DNA of 64,000 nt from Streptomyces sp. DG2A-72 (lineage in GTDB: Bacteria; Actinomycetota; Actinomycetes; Streptomycetales; Streptomycetaceae), in assembly GCF_030499575.1 (NCBI RefSeq), contig NZ_JASTLC010000001.1:9820001-9884000 (forward strand), read 5' to 3'. This document shows, piece after piece, positions 1 to 8,110 of this stretch. The position numbers and the translations under genes are program-made. The stretch's first letter is position 1. Every line of letters starts with the position of its first letter. The notes beneath the pieces were generated by a model. The model was not told where the DNA came from. It saw nothing but the letters and a program-made list of their open reading frames with translations, and searched no databases.

Positions 1-1
1 G

Positions 2-292
2 GCCCGCCGCGTGGCCGGACGACTGGCGCCCGGCAGCTTCATAGTCATGTGCCAGCTGGTCAGCGAGGACCCCGAAGTGCGCTCCTTCGTCACGGACTTC
101 ATGGACAAGGCCACCCAGGGCCACTGGGGCCGTGTGCGGCAGGAGAAGGACGTCGCCGCACTCTTCGAAGGACTGGAGATCCTCGAACCGGGCCTCGTGG
201 AGGTGTCCACGTGGCGGCCCGACTCCGAGGTGGCGCCCCGTCAGCTCACCCACGAATGGATCGAGTTCGGCGGCGTCGGCCGACTCCCCTGA
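2..292 (+). CDS. DUF574-type SAM-dependent methyltransferase, C-terminal part
   Basis: This is the last 96 residues of a protein whose start lies before the window. The reading frame is open from base 2, and the segment matches the C-terminal end of the DUF574 (Methyltransf_19) family of S-adenosylmethionine-dependent methyltransferases common in Streptomyces. Recognisable parts are the strand RLAPGSFIVMCQL, the helix around EVRSFVTDFM and the late GLEILEPGLVEVSTWRP stretch. The SAM-binding half is outside the window, so activity cannot be judged. No substrate is known for most members. The ORF converges on the regulator that follows, 21 bp away. Confidence 0.75.
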   Translation, partial: ARRVAGRLAPGSFIVMCQLVSEDPEVRSFVTDFMDKATQGHWGRVRQEKDVAALFEGLEILEPGLVEVSTWRPDSEVAPRQLTHEWIEFGGVGRLP

Positions 293-313
293 CGCCGGAC
301 AGGACCCGCACTG

Positions 314-1234
314 TCAGGCCTTGGGATACCGCCGCTCCATCGTCTCGCGCAGCAACTCCAGCGACGCGCGAGGCGTGAGCGCCTCGTCGGCCAGCCGGTC
401 CAGGGCGAGCCGGTACTCCTCCGTCTCGTCCTGGTCCTCCAGGAAGTTGGCGCTCCTGATGTGCTCCAGATAGACGACGTCGGGCAGATCGAGACCGCCG
501 AAGCGCAGATACGTGATCGGTATGGCCGGCGCCGACGCGTTCGTCACGTCCAGCGGCACGATCTGCACGGTCACGTTCGACCGCTGAGCCATCTCGACCA
601 GATGCGCCAGCTGCTCGCGCATGACGTCCACGCTGCCCAGAACCCGCAGCAGGACCGATTCGTCGATCACCGCCCACAGTTGCGGAGCGTCCGCCCGCAG
701 CAACAACTCCGTCCGACGCGTGCGCAGTTCGACCCGGCGCCGGACCTCGGCGGCGGGCGCGGTCGGCAGACCCCGGCGCACCACGGCCCCGGTGTACTCC
801 GGAGTCTGCAGCAGACCCGGGACGTACTGGATCTCGAAGGTACGGATCGCGGCCGCCGCTTCCTGCAACCCCACCAGCCGGTCGAACCACTCGGGCATCA
901 GACGCTTGTCGTAGCGCTGCCACCAGCCCGGCTCACCGGCCCGGTGCAGCAGCTTCAGCAGCACCGACGCCTCGTAGTCGGCCGTGCCGTACAGCTCCAG
1001 CAGCGCGCGGACGTCGTTCTCCGCCGGGGGACGGCGGCCCTTGCCCGCCTCGATGCGGGAGAGCTTGGCGGGACTGAAACCCAGGGCGCGTGCCGCTTGG
1101 TCCTGGGCGAGTCCGGCGTCCTCACGGAAGCCCGCCAGCTGCACACCGACCAGCATTTTCAGCAGAGTCGGCGCGGGCTCGGGCCGGTCGAGATAGGGTT
1201 CGAGCAGGGAGATGCGATGCGACTCTGCTGACAT
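314..1234 (-). CDS. Scr1/WhiJ-like XRE transcriptional regulator with DUF5753
   Basis: The protein has 306 residues. Residues about 25-85 form an XRE helix-turn-helix (GFSPAKLSRIEAGKG carries the recognition helix), and residues about 105-295 form the DUF5753 domain, with the typical WWQRYD and YVPGLLQTPEYT motifs. This architecture defines the large Streptomyces family of WhiJ/AbaA-like regulators, normally paired with small DUF397 proteins. A DUF397 gene lies just upstream on the same strand, so they probably form a functional pair. A 20-bp perfect palindrome at 1287-1306 sits 53-72 bp before the start codon and may be its own operator. The function of this particular copy is unknown; such pairs affect development or antibiotic production in the studied cases. 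Confidence 0.88.
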   Translation of the reverse strand: MSAESHRISLLEPYLDRPEPAPTLLKMLVGVQLAGFREDAGLAQDQAARALGFSPAKLSRIEAGKGRRPPAENDVRALLELYGTADYEASVLLKLLHRAGEPGWWQRYDKRLMPEWFDRLVGLQEAAAAIRTFEIQYVPGLLQTPEYTGAVVRRGLPTAPAAEVRRRVELRTRRTELLLRADAPQLWAVIDESVLLRVLGSVDVMREQLAHLVEMAQRSNVTVQIVPLDVTNASAPAIPITYLRFGGLDLPDVVYLEHIRSANFLEDQDETEEYRLALDRLADEALTPRASLELLRETMERRYPKA

Positions 1235-1286
1235 CCTGACTCCCGCGGACCGGCATGAGGGTGACTCACCTTATCGCACCGGACGT

Positions 1287-1306
1287 GCTACGGGCATGCC
1301 CGTAGC
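1287..1306. promoter_or_regulatory. 20-bp perfect palindrome, candidate operator
   Basis: GCTACGGGCATGCCCGTAGC equals its own reverse complement. It lies in the 95-bp gap between the DUF397 gene and the XRE regulator, upstream of the regulator's start. A TAAGGT-like -10 element on the minus strand lies nearby around 1268-1273. Autoregulatory binding is an inference from position. Confidence 0.55.
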
Positions 1307-1329
1307 GGCAAGGGAGTTGACCTGTCCGG

Positions 1330-1581
1330 CTACAGCAGATGGTCGAACTCGCCGTCTTTCGCCCCGGCCAGGAAAGCCGCCAACTCGGCCGCCGTGTAGA
1401 CCAGTGCGGGACCGTCGGGATCGCGGGAGTTGCGCAGCGCGACACCTCCGTCGACCAGAGTGGCGACCTCGACGCAGTTGCCCTCGGCGTTGCTGTGCCG
1501 GCTCTTGATCCAGCGGGCGTCCAGCGAACTGGCCCGCACTCCGTTGTGTACAGGTGGCACCGCAGTCTCCTCGCTGTTCAC
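1330..1581 (-). CDS. DUF397 domain protein
   Basis: This 83-residue protein is a DUF397 member. The motif WIKSRHSNAEGNCVEVA followed by VALRNSRDPDGPALVYT is diagnostic, and the length is normal for the family. DUF397 proteins are encoded next to XRE-DUF5753 regulators and are thought to act as their partners or antagonists. Here it is the upstream gene, with the regulator following 95 bp downstream on the same strand. The assigned start is GTG. Confidence 0.85.
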   Translation of the reverse strand: MNSEETAVPPVHNGVRASSLDARWIKSRHSNAEGNCVEVATLVDGGVALRNSRDPDGPALVYTAAELAAFLAGAKDGEFDHLL

Positions 1582-1747
1582 GACCCATGTCCCTGCACAT
1601 GGGGCATCGCGACGCTCCTACCCGCTCCGGCCCGCTTCTCACGCAATTTCCCGTGCAATTGCACGCGGGCGCGTGCGCTGTGGATAATAGCTGCGGCGTC
1701 AACACTGCATCCGGCGCCCAGTTCTGATGTCGCATCGGGGAGATGCC

Positions 1748-2299
1748 GTGTCATCACCTGCGGACCGACCACGCCATACGTCGAGCGAGGCAGCAGAGCG
1801 CGACGTACAGCCGACGGGCGTGGCACGCACCACGCCCCTGATGGCGCTGGGGCGGGTTCCGTGGCGCGAGATCAAGGACTCCACCGGCTCCGCGGAGGCC
1901 ATTCCGCTGCTGCTCAACAGCGTCGCGTGGGGTGACGCCGACACCGCCCGCTCCGCACTCCACGACCTGCGCACCCGCATCTGTCAGTACGGCTTCGTGG
2001 TGGAGCAGGCAACGGCAGCCACCGTGCCGTTCCTGTGGGAACTCGCCCAACTTCCCCATGTGACCTGCCGCGCGCAGATCATCCAGCTGCTCAGGAGCAT
2101 CGCCGACGCCCGCCAGTGGGAGAGCACCGCGGCCGTCTACCCGAAACTGCTTCACCACCGCGAGAACCACGTGGTGTGGGAGCGCCAGGCGCGCCAGGCC
2201 GTGCGTGCCCGGCGCGGCGAACTGCGCCGGCTGATGAACGACGAGGACACCGAGATCGCCCAGGCCACGACAGAACTGGCGCGGGCCATAGGGGCCTGA
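1748..2299 (+). CDS. Hypothetical protein with HEAT-like helical repeats
   Basis: No family is recognised with certainty. From residue about 30 the protein is nearly all helical, in a pattern resembling HEAT or armadillo repeats (AIPLLLNSVAWGDADTARSA, ATVPFLWELAQL, ATTELARAIGA). Related Streptomyces proteins of this type are annotated only as hypothetical. I chose the GTG at 1748 (183 residues) because GGGGAG lies seven bases before it; an ATG at 1727 gives seven more residues but has no Shine-Dalgarno sequence. It has no signal peptide or membrane segment, so it is probably a cytoplasmic protein-interaction module. Confidence 0.6.
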   Translation: MSSPADRPRHTSSEAAERDVQPTGVARTTPLMALGRVPWREIKDSTGSAEAIPLLLNSVAWGDADTARSALHDLRTRICQYGFVVEQATAATVPFLWELAQLPHVTCRAQIIQLLRSIADARQWESTAAVYPKLLHHRENHVVWERQARQAVRARRGELRRLMNDEDTEIAQATTELARAIGA

Positions 2300-2338
2300 T
2301 CTCAGCGGACCTCCACCCGCTGGTGTACGTCCGGTCGG

Positions 2339-2689
2339 CTGCCGCAGGGACTCGACACGGTGATCGGCGAGCGCGGTGCCCGGCTGTCCGGCGGGCAGCG
2401 GCAGCGCCTCGCCATGGCCCGGGCCCTGATCAGGGACCCCAAGGTGCTCGTGCTCGACGAGGCGACCTCGGCACTGGACACCCGGTCGGAGGCGCTGGTG
2501 CAGCAGGCGCTCGCCCGGCTGCTGCGCGGGCGCACCACGTTCGTGGTGGCGCACCGGCTGTCCACCGTACGGGGCGCGGACCGGATCGTGGCGATGGGGG
2601 ACGGCCCGATCCGGGAGATCGGGACACACGAGGAACTTCTGCGCCGGGGCGGTGAGTACACCGCCCTGCACAGCGGGCAGGTCGCCTGA
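2339..2689 (+). pseudogene. ABC exporter ATP-binding domain, C-terminal remnant
   Basis: The frame from about 2339 encodes the second half of an ABC-exporter nucleotide-binding domain: [13 protein letters not shown], then the ABC signature [15 protein letters not shown], Walker B and D-loop [12 protein letters not shown], the H-loop VAHRLSTV and an EIGTHEELL tail. The transmembrane domain, Walker A and Q-loop are absent. Upstream sequence is unrelated and ends 39 bp after the previous gene. A GTG at 2360 could start a 109-residue product, but without Walker A it cannot be an ATPase on its own. I read it as the residue of a deletion that removed about 80% of an exporter gene. Confidence 0.8.
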
Positions 2690-2701
2690 CGCCGTGTTCC
2701 G

Positions 2702-3058
2702 TCAGGCGGCGCTGCTGCGTGGGATCCGGTGCGGGCAGGATGCGTCGTGATCGGTGCCGCAACTCGTCCACCAGCGCTCGCAGCAGGCGGCGTACAGCTC
2801 CGAGCGGACGATCTCGTCGGCGGCCCCGTCGCCCCGCCCCTGCGCGGCGGCCGCCTGGGCGCGCAGCGCGGCGACGGTACGGCGCTCGTCGTGCAGGACC
2901 GTTTCCCGTACGACGGCGATGACCGGGACGAGACTGGCGGCCGTGAACAGCAGCGCGGCCCACACGAGACCGCAGAGGAGTTCGAGGACCGCCGTCCAGG
3001 CGAGTCCCGCGCTGGTGAGGACGTACAGCCCGCAGAGCAGGCGATGGGAGACGTGCAT
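2702..3058 (-). CDS. Small membrane protein with Cys-rich tail, unknown function
   Basis: The 118-residue product begins MHVSHRLLCGLYVLTSAG and has two hydrophobic segments (about residues 5-25 and 27-47), then a helical basic region and a C-terminal tail rich in Cys and Trp (AACCERWWTSCG, SCPHR). The four or five cysteines might bind metal. An ATG at 3190 would add 44 residues but gives an N-terminus unlike a coding leader, so I prefer 3058. There is no clear ribosome-binding site. I recognise no named family. Confidence 0.55.
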   Translation of the reverse strand: MHVSHRLLCGLYVLTSAGLAWTAVLELLCGLVWAALLFTAASLVPVIAVVRETVLHDERRTVAALRAQAAAAQGRGDGAADEIVRSELYAACCERWWTSCGTDHDASCPHRIPRSSAA

Positions 3059-3254
3059 GGCGTACACCGTTCGTGCTGAGAGGGATGCCTCCTGCTCAAC
3101 TGCCCGCGGTGGCGCGGGGAAGCGGGTGTTTTCGGGCGGATCGTCCGTGACCGGGTGTCTGTCGTGACGTTGGTCGGATTCGAGCGGCAATCGTCAGCAA
3201 TGCGTCAAGTGCGAGCCGGGCAACGGAAGATGGGCGTCCGTGAGCGGGAGGACG

Positions 3255-4220
3255 TCAGGAGCGCTTCATCGCCCCGGCCTTTCCGTGGAAGGCGGCCCGA
3301 TACGCCTGCGGACTGGTGCCGACCACCCGGCGGAACCGCTCCCGGAACGCGGTCGCCGAGCCGAACCCCGCAAGCTGCGCGACCCGTTCGACCGGATGGT
3401 CGCTGTTCTCCAGCAGATACTGGCTGCGCCGCACCCGCGCCCGGAGCACCCACTGCAGGGGCGTGCTGCCCGTCTGCTCGCGGAAACGACGGCTGAAGGT
3501 GCGCTCGCTCATCCCGGAGCGCGCCGCGAGCGCTGACAGGGTGATCTCGTGGGCGAGGTTGTCCTCGATCCACTCCAGCAGCGGCTCCAGTGTCGAGCCG
3601 CGCGGTACGGGCGGGTGTTCGTGCACGATGAACTGGGCCTGGCCGCCCTCCCGTTCCAGCGGCATGACGGACAGCCGGGCGGCGTCCGCGGCGACGGCCG
3701 ACCCCAGGTCCTGGCGGATCATGTGCAGGCACATGTCGAGTCCGGCGGCGACGCCGGCCGAGGTGAGGATCTGGCCGTTGTCGACGTACAGCACGTCCGG
3801 CTCCACCTTGATGTCCGGGAAGCGGTGGGCCAGCACATCGGCGGCCACCCAGTGGGTGGTGGCGCGCTGCCCGTCCAGCAGCCCGGTCTCCGCCAGCACG
3901 AACGCGCCGACGCACACGGACGCGATCCGGGTGCCGGCCTGCGCCGCCTGCCGCAGCGCCGCGACCACCCGGTCGGACGGGGGAGGCGCGCCCTGAGCGC
4001 AGCCCGGCACGATGACGGTGTCGGCCTCCGCCAGCGCCTCCAGCCCCACGTCGACCTTCAGCGCGAAACCGTGGGTGCGCACCTCCGGGGACTCGGCGCA
4101 GAGCCGGACCCGGTAGGGATGGCGGCCGTCGGGCAGCCGCGTCAGCCCGAACACCTGCAGGGGTGTCGCCATGTCGAACGGCACCACCTCGTCGAGGACC
4201 AGGATCGCCACACTGTGCAT
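3255..4220 (-). CDS. GlxA-family AraC-type transcriptional regulator
   Basis: The protein has 321 residues. The N-terminal half (about 1-185) is a DJ-1/PfpI-like class I glutamine-amidotransferase fold: AILVLDEVVPFDM at the start, the nucleophile-elbow region IASVCVGAFVLAETGLLDG, and ATTHW. The C-terminal half (about 215-315) is a double AraC helix-turn-helix (ITLSALAARSGMSERTFSRRF and VERVAQLAGFGSATAFRERFRR). This is the GlxA regulator architecture; such proteins often control adjacent divergent genes. The start at 4220 is the Met before the conserved first strand; an upstream ATG at 4352 would add a non-conserved leader. It is divergent from the DUF2269 membrane gene, with a 176-bp gap that can hold both promoters. 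Confidence 0.88.
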   Translation of the reverse strand: MHSVAILVLDEVVPFDMATPLQVFGLTRLPDGRHPYRVRLCAESPEVRTHGFALKVDVGLEALAEADTVIVPGCAQGAPPPSDRVVAALRQAAQAGTRIASVCVGAFVLAETGLLDGQRATTHWVAADVLAHRFPDIKVEPDVLYVDNGQILTSAGVAAGLDMCLHMIRQDLGSAVAADAARLSVMPLEREGGQAQFIVHEHPPVPRGSTLEPLLEWIEDNLAHEITLSALAARSGMSERTFSRRFREQTGSTPLQWVLRARVRRSQYLLENSDHPVERVAQLAGFGSATAFRERFRRVVGTSPQAYRAAFHGKAGAMKRS

Positions 4221-4396
4221 GAAGGCCACGGTAGACGGATTCCCGCCGCCCCGGTTCACCGGCGGACTCAGGGAAAGGGCTTGTGTGCGACCTGGCGAGA
4301 ATCCGTTGAAAGCTGTCATTCCAGCCCCTGTGCGGTCGCTCCGAAGATCCATAACGTGGACCTGGCCCGAGGCCCTTCGACCCTGGACGCTCCTCG

Positions 4397-4867
4397 ATGA
4401 CCAAGATCCTGCTGTCCCTGCACGTCCTCGCCGCGATCGTCGCCGTCGGCCCCGTCACCGTCGCCGCCAGCATGTTCCCGCCGGCGGCCCGGCGTGCGCA
4501 CGGCGACGGCGAAGGGCCCGATCCCGCGGCGGTGAGCACCGTCCGGATGCTGCACCGCATCTGCCGCGTGTACTCCGGGATCGGACTGGCGGTGCCGCTG
4601 CTGGGGTTCGCCACGGCTGCCGCGATGGGTGTGCTGGGCGACGGCTGGCTGATCACCTCCATCGCCCTGACCGCCGCGGCGGCGGGCGTTCTGGTCGCCT
4701 TCGTGCTGCCCCGTCAGGGCGAGCTTCTCGGCGAACTCGGTGCGAGCCGGCCCGTGGAGCGCGCGCACACGGCCCAACTCGCCATGTTCACGGGCATCTT
4801 CAATCTGCTGTGGGCCACGGTCACCGTCCTCATGATCGTCCGGCCCGGTTCCACAACCGGCGCCTGA
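4397..4867 (+). CDS. DUF2269-like integral membrane protein
   Basis: The 156-residue protein has four predicted membrane helices (about residues 4-26, 56-78, 84-104 and 127-150), and the first begins LLSLHVLAAIVAVGPV, typical of DUF2269-like proteins. Their function is not established. It is divergently oriented from the GlxA-type regulator, so it is a candidate target of that regulator, by position only. Confidence 0.65.
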   Translation: MTKILLSLHVLAAIVAVGPVTVAASMFPPAARRAHGDGEGPDPAAVSTVRMLHRICRVYSGIGLAVPLLGFATAAAMGVLGDGWLITSIALTAAAAGVLVAFVLPRQGELLGELGASRPVERAHTAQLAMFTGIFNLLWATVTVLMIVRPGSTTGA

Positions 4868-4929
4868 GGTCAAGCCTCCGGCGGAATTCACACCCCCTTG
4901 TGCCGCTGCGCCTACACTCGACAGTCGTG

Positions 4930-4943
4930 CCCATGCGCATGGG
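4930..4943. promoter_or_regulatory. 14-bp perfect palindrome upstream of a small gene
   Basis: CCCATGCGCATGGG is self-complementary and lies 26 bp before the GTG start at 4969, just after a TACACT -10-like hexamer at 4913-4918. It could be an operator, or part of a leader hairpin. Confidence 0.35.
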
Positions 4944-4968
4944 CCATGACTGAAAGGCACGTTGACGG

Positions 4969-5187
4969 GTGTTCCAGGATTCCCCCATCTACGACCGGCT
5001 GGTCGCCGAGCGCGGCGACGTACCCTCCCAGGCCCGCACGGAGGCCGAACGCGTCAGCAGGGAACTGGAGTTCGCCATGCGGCCGCTGCAGTCCCACGGG
5101 CATGCGCCCGGCCTTGAGCAACGCCCGTCGCATCCGGGCGCGGGGTGGCAGCGCTCGGCCCTGCCACCCGGCCCCCGGCCGCACTGA
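4969..5187 (+). CDS. Small conserved Streptomyces protein, unknown function
   Basis: A GTG start gives 72 residues beginning MFQDSPIYDRLVAERGDVPSQARTEAER in two segments, a helical N-terminus I recall in many Streptomyces small hypothetical proteins. The C-terminal half, rich in Pro, His and Gly, looks less constrained. The gene follows a candidate promoter and palindrome at 4913-4943 and converges on the graspetide maturase gene, 19 bp away. There is no membrane segment or signal peptide. Confidence 0.55.
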   Translation: MFQDSPIYDRLVAERGDVPSQARTEAERVSRELEFAMRPLQSHGHAPGLEQRPSHPGAGWQRSALPPGPRPH

Positions 5188-5206
5188 CCGCCTGGCCGTC
5201 CGTCTG

Positions 5207-6184
5207 TCAAGAAACCGCCCTGTTCGTGCCGTTGACCTGCGAGCGCCGTTCCGGACCGGGTTGGGCCAGCCATTCCGCGATGCTCCGGGCGATGGGCTGA
5301 CCGGTGTCCACCTCGACGAAGCCGAACTGGCCCGACTGGTTGCACTCCAGGAACCACCAGACGCCGTCGGCATCCTCGGCGAAGTCGAAGGCGCCGTAGG
5401 CCAGTTCCGCCTCACGGAGGTAGAGGCGGACGGCGGCGGCGACGCGCGGCGGCACCTCGGCGGCCCGCCACGGGGAGTCGGACGGGGCGAAGCGGACGTC
5501 CACCTGGTCGGGGTCGGTGTCCGCGGCCTTGCGGGCGGCGAGCATCCGGTCGCCGACGGCCGTGAGGCGGATGTCGGCCCGCTTGGCGATACGCCGTTGC
5601 AGCAGGGTGGGACCGAACGCGACGGCGGCGAAGTCCGTGCCGGGTGCCACCCTGCTGGTCGGCACCGCCTGTGGCGGGTCCTGCGGGTGCGCCCCGGAGA
5701 CCGGCTTGACGACCAGATCGGGGTAGCGCTCGGAGAACTCGCGGGCGGCCTGCGGGAACGTAGTGATCAGGGTGGCCGGCACGGGCAGGCCGCACCGCTG
5801 GGCCAGCCGGAGCTGCCACGGCTTGTGGCGGGCGCGGCGGGCCGCGTCCGGGTGGTTCATCCAGCGCGCTTCCGAACCGCGGAGCATGCCGTACAGGGCC
5901 TGTGAGGCCTCCTCCGTCAGCCAGGAGGACGGCGCGGGGGCGCGCGTGGCCGCAGCCCCCGGCCTGCGCACCCAGATCGAGCGCACCCCCTCGATGCTCA
6001 CCAGCCGCCCCCCGGCCGACAGCTGGCCGCGGAACGCACCGTGCACATACTCCCCGGACAGCGCGACATCGCCGGTCAGGTCGGCGGGGTCGAGCCGGAC
6101 CACCGGTACCCCGGACACGTTGAGGTGCACCACCACCAGATCGGCTGTCACATCCGCTTGAGAGGTCAGGATCAGGACGGTCAT
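5207..6184 (-). CDS. tgmB: ATP-grasp ribosomal peptide maturase (TgmB/MvdD-like)
   Basis: The 325-residue protein begins MTVLILTSQADVTADLV, the pre-ATP-grasp strand of the MvdD/TgmB family, followed by a substrate-recognition region with the SIWVRRPG motif and the ATP-grasp fold. Visible ATP-grasp elements are LVVKPVSG (nucleotide-binding lysine), LLQRRIAKRADIRLTAVGD (adenine hinge and following strand) and WFLECNQSGQFGFVE, which carries the Glu and Asn that bind magnesium. Family members form ester or amide links between side chains of a precursor peptide. The precursor gene lies 16 bp upstream, indicating co-transcription and translational coupling. The methyltransferase often present in such clusters is absent here. 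The general call is firm; the gene symbol is by family analogy. Confidence 0.9.
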   Translation of the reverse strand: MTVLILTSQADVTADLVVVHLNVSGVPVVRLDPADLTGDVALSGEYVHGAFRGQLSAGGRLVSIEGVRSIWVRRPGAAATRAPAPSSWLTEEASQALYGMLRGSEARWMNHPDAARRARHKPWQLRLAQRCGLPVPATLITTFPQAAREFSERYPDLVVKPVSGAHPQDPPQAVPTSRVAPGTDFAAVAFGPTLLQRRIAKRADIRLTAVGDRMLAARKAADTDPDQVDVRFAPSDSPWRAAEVPPRVAAAVRLYLREAELAYGAFDFAEDADGVWWFLECNQSGQFGFVEVDTGQPIARSIAEWLAQPGPERRSQVNGTNRAVS

Positions 6185-6200
6185 CGTCGCCGGCCCGTGT

Positions 6201-6392
6201 TCAGTCGTCGAAGTGAGTCTTCGAGCCCGCGGTCGACGTCGTGGTCCCCAGTTCCCTCAGCAGAGCGTAGTCACGGGCGGCTATCCGCCCGTCCATGAGC
6301 ACGTTCAACTGCAGTCCGGAGTCATAGATGTACGGAGTGGTGACTTCCAACTCTGCTGCCGGACGTGCGTAGTTGAGCGTGAACGGTTGCAT
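6201..6392 (-). CDS. tgmA: Graspetide precursor peptide (TgmA-type, ATP-grasp-modified RiPP)
   Basis: The 63-residue peptide starts MQPFTLNYARPAAELE and ends GTTTSTAGSKTHFDD. The leader (aromatic-Pro-rich opening, then YDSGLQLNVLMDGR) is the form recognised for putative ATP-grasp-modified RiPPs, and the core combines Thr/Ser/Lys donors with two terminal Asp acceptors. The start at 6392 is supported by GAGGGAGAG a few bases upstream; an in-frame ATG at 6527 is not supported. The maturase follows immediately. Expected chemistry is omega-ester or omega-amide cross-links between Thr/Ser/Lys and Asp side chains. No dedicated protease or transporter gene is adjacent. Confidence 0.88.
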   Translation of the reverse strand: MQPFTLNYARPAAELEVTTPYIYDSGLQLNVLMDGRIAARDYALLRELGTTTSTAGSKTHFDD

Positions 6393-6569
6393 CGTCTCTC
6401 CCTCGTCGGTGCTGTGCCGATCAGCTGCGGTCGGCTGGCGGCAAGGCATGGTCCGCCGACTTCCTTCGCTTTCCAGAGACTTATACGAATCGAACGAGTG
6501 AATGGTTTCCTTACGCTGCGTAATCACAGTCAGTTCCCGTTCTTGAGACGCGAAAAGACGTCCTCGGGT

Positions 6570-6866
6570 TCAGGCGGGACCATTCCGGCGGTCGGCGCGC
6601 GAGGCGCCGAGGGGCGCGCGCAGGGAGCGCAGGGCGAGAAGCAGTACGCCGATGTCGTCCAGGTACACCGGGTCCGGCACCAGGTCGGTGGGCAGCACGA
6701 AGTAGAGCAGGGCACCCCAGAACACCCAGCGTGGCCCGGTCGGCAGCCCCGCCCGGCGCAGCGCGCGCCGGGCCCGGACCAGCCGCACCAGCAGTCCGAC
6801 GGCCACGGTCAGCAGGACCGCAGCCAGGACCGCCGCCACGACGATCCATTCAGTGGTCGAGTCCAC
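6570..6866 (-). CDS. YkvA/DUF1232-family small membrane protein
   Basis: The 98-residue protein has an N-terminal membrane helix (about residues 6-28), a basic loop and a second hydrophobic region containing ALLYFVLPTDLVPDPVYLDD, the DLxPD-type motif of the YkvA/DUF1232 family. The function of these proteins is unknown. The GTG at 6866 is the start because AGGAGG lies six bases upstream. Confidence 0.75.
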   Translation of the reverse strand: MDSTTEWIVVAAVLAAVLLTVAVGLLVRLVRARRALRRAGLPTGPRWVFWGALLYFVLPTDLVPDPVYLDDIGVLLLALRSLRAPLGASRADRRNGPA

Positions 6867-7066
6867 GGAACCTCCTCGCGCCGGGCTTCCCTCTATGCGG
6901 ATTGCCCGTTTGCGGTGCTTGTATCGCCTGCCGGAGGCAGGACAGTCATACCTGTGGCCCACCTGAGTGGCAGGGTGCCGCGCGTGCGCCTGGAATGGTC
7001 AGCGATACGTCGCGTGTCGCGCGTCGGGGGCGCGAGAGCAACCGCACTCTTCCCAGGGAGCCGACC

Positions 7067-8098
7067 ATGACGACCAGTTCCGCATCGCCGGGTTCGAACG
7101 AACCTGTCATACCCGCCACCGGGGCGCGGTACGGCGACCCGCTCGGCGGCCTCGTGCAGGCCGCCGTCGCCGACCGGCCCCTGGAAGAGGTCGCCCACCT
7201 CATCACACTGTTGGAGCAGTCACCGCAGTACGCGCAGGCCACGGTGGACGCACTCCGCGCGGTGGGAGTGACCCGGTCCGTGGAGGACGTCACCCGGCTC
7301 GTCATCCTGCTGACCCGGCCGCCGCGCGACGCCGGGTGCGCGGACGAGGCGATCCGCGCCGCGGCAGGGGCCCGCCCGGTGGAGGAGGTGACCCGGCTGA
7401 TGGACCTGATGCACCGGGCACCCCTGGAACCCCACTGCGGGCAGGAGGCGGTACGGGCGGTCGCGACCGGGCGGCCCGTCGAGGAACTCGTGGAGCTGAT
7501 CGGGCGGCTGGCCGTCGCGCGCAGCGCGGAAACCGTCGACGAGCCGCCCGACTGGCCGCCGTTCGGCCATGGCCCCGAGGGCGAACCGACCCCGGGCGCC
7601 GTCCCTCCGCCGCCCCCAGGTCGCCCGCCCTCGGTCAACAGGGCTCCCCGCTGGCCGGGTCGGCTCTCCGTCGCGGCCCTCGCGGTCTGCGGCCTGCTCT
7701 GGTTCCCGCCGCAACGCGACGGCACCTCGCCGCAGGTGTACGGCTTCGCGCTCGGCGTGTCGGCCCTGTGCCTGGTCCTGGCCCTGCTGCTGACTGCGCG
7801 GGCCGCGCTGCCCGTGCTGGCGGCGGCCGTCGTGGTCCCGGCGGCGCTGGCCGCGACCCAGGTCTTCGAGGCCTGGCTGGACTCGGCGGACCTGTCCCAG
7901 GCACTGGATCTCACCCTCGCACCGAGCTGGGCCACCGGCCTGACCGCCGTATGCGCGGCACTGGCCGCGCTGATCGCCCTGCTGGTGAGCCTGGCGGCAC
8001 AGTCACCCGGCGCGGACTCGGTGGCACGACTGATGGCGGAGGCACAGCGCACGGCCGACGCGCCCCGTACGGCGCAGGCGCACCGTACGGGCGACTGA
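7067..8098 (+). CDS. Helical-repeat membrane protein, unknown function
   Basis: The 343-residue protein has three regions. Residues about 20-150 contain four imperfect repeats of about 35 residues around the pattern RPxEEVxxLIxLLxxxP (DRPLEEVAHLITLLEQSP, TRSVEDVTRLVILLTRPP, ARPVEEVTRLMDLMHRAP, GRPVEELVELIGRLA). A Pro-rich linker follows (about 160-195), then four hydrophobic segments (about 205-320). The ATG at 7067 is preceded by GGGAG. The repeats look like a cytoplasmic helical array tethered to the membrane. I know related Streptomyces proteins only as hypothetical. Confidence 0.65.
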   Translation: MTTSSASPGSNEPVIPATGARYGDPLGGLVQAAVADRPLEEVAHLITLLEQSPQYAQATVDALRAVGVTRSVEDVTRLVILLTRPPRDAGCADEAIRAAAGARPVEEVTRLMDLMHRAPLEPHCGQEAVRAVATGRPVEELVELIGRLAVARSAETVDEPPDWPPFGHGPEGEPTPGAVPPPPPGRPPSVNRAPRWPGRLSVAALAVCGLLWFPPQRDGTSPQVYGFALGVSALCLVLALLLTARAALPVLAAAVVVPAALAATQVFEAWLDSADLSQALDLTLAPSWATGLTAVCAALAALIALLVSLAAQSPGADSVARLMAEAQRTADAPRTAQAHRTGD

Positions 8099-8110
8099 CG
8101 CCGACCTCGC

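Noticed and set aside
461..1231. Long open frame on the plus strand opposite the XRE regulator
   Set aside because: It is a GC-skew shadow of the regulator gene; its product is rich in Arg, Gln and His with no family pattern, while the minus-strand product is a clear DUF5753 protein.
5207..6184. Calling the ATP-grasp protein a D-Ala-D-Ala ligase or RimK
   Set aside because: The N-terminal region and the adjoining short precursor with a Thr-rich, Asp-ended core fit a graspetide maturase; ligase-specific motifs are absent.
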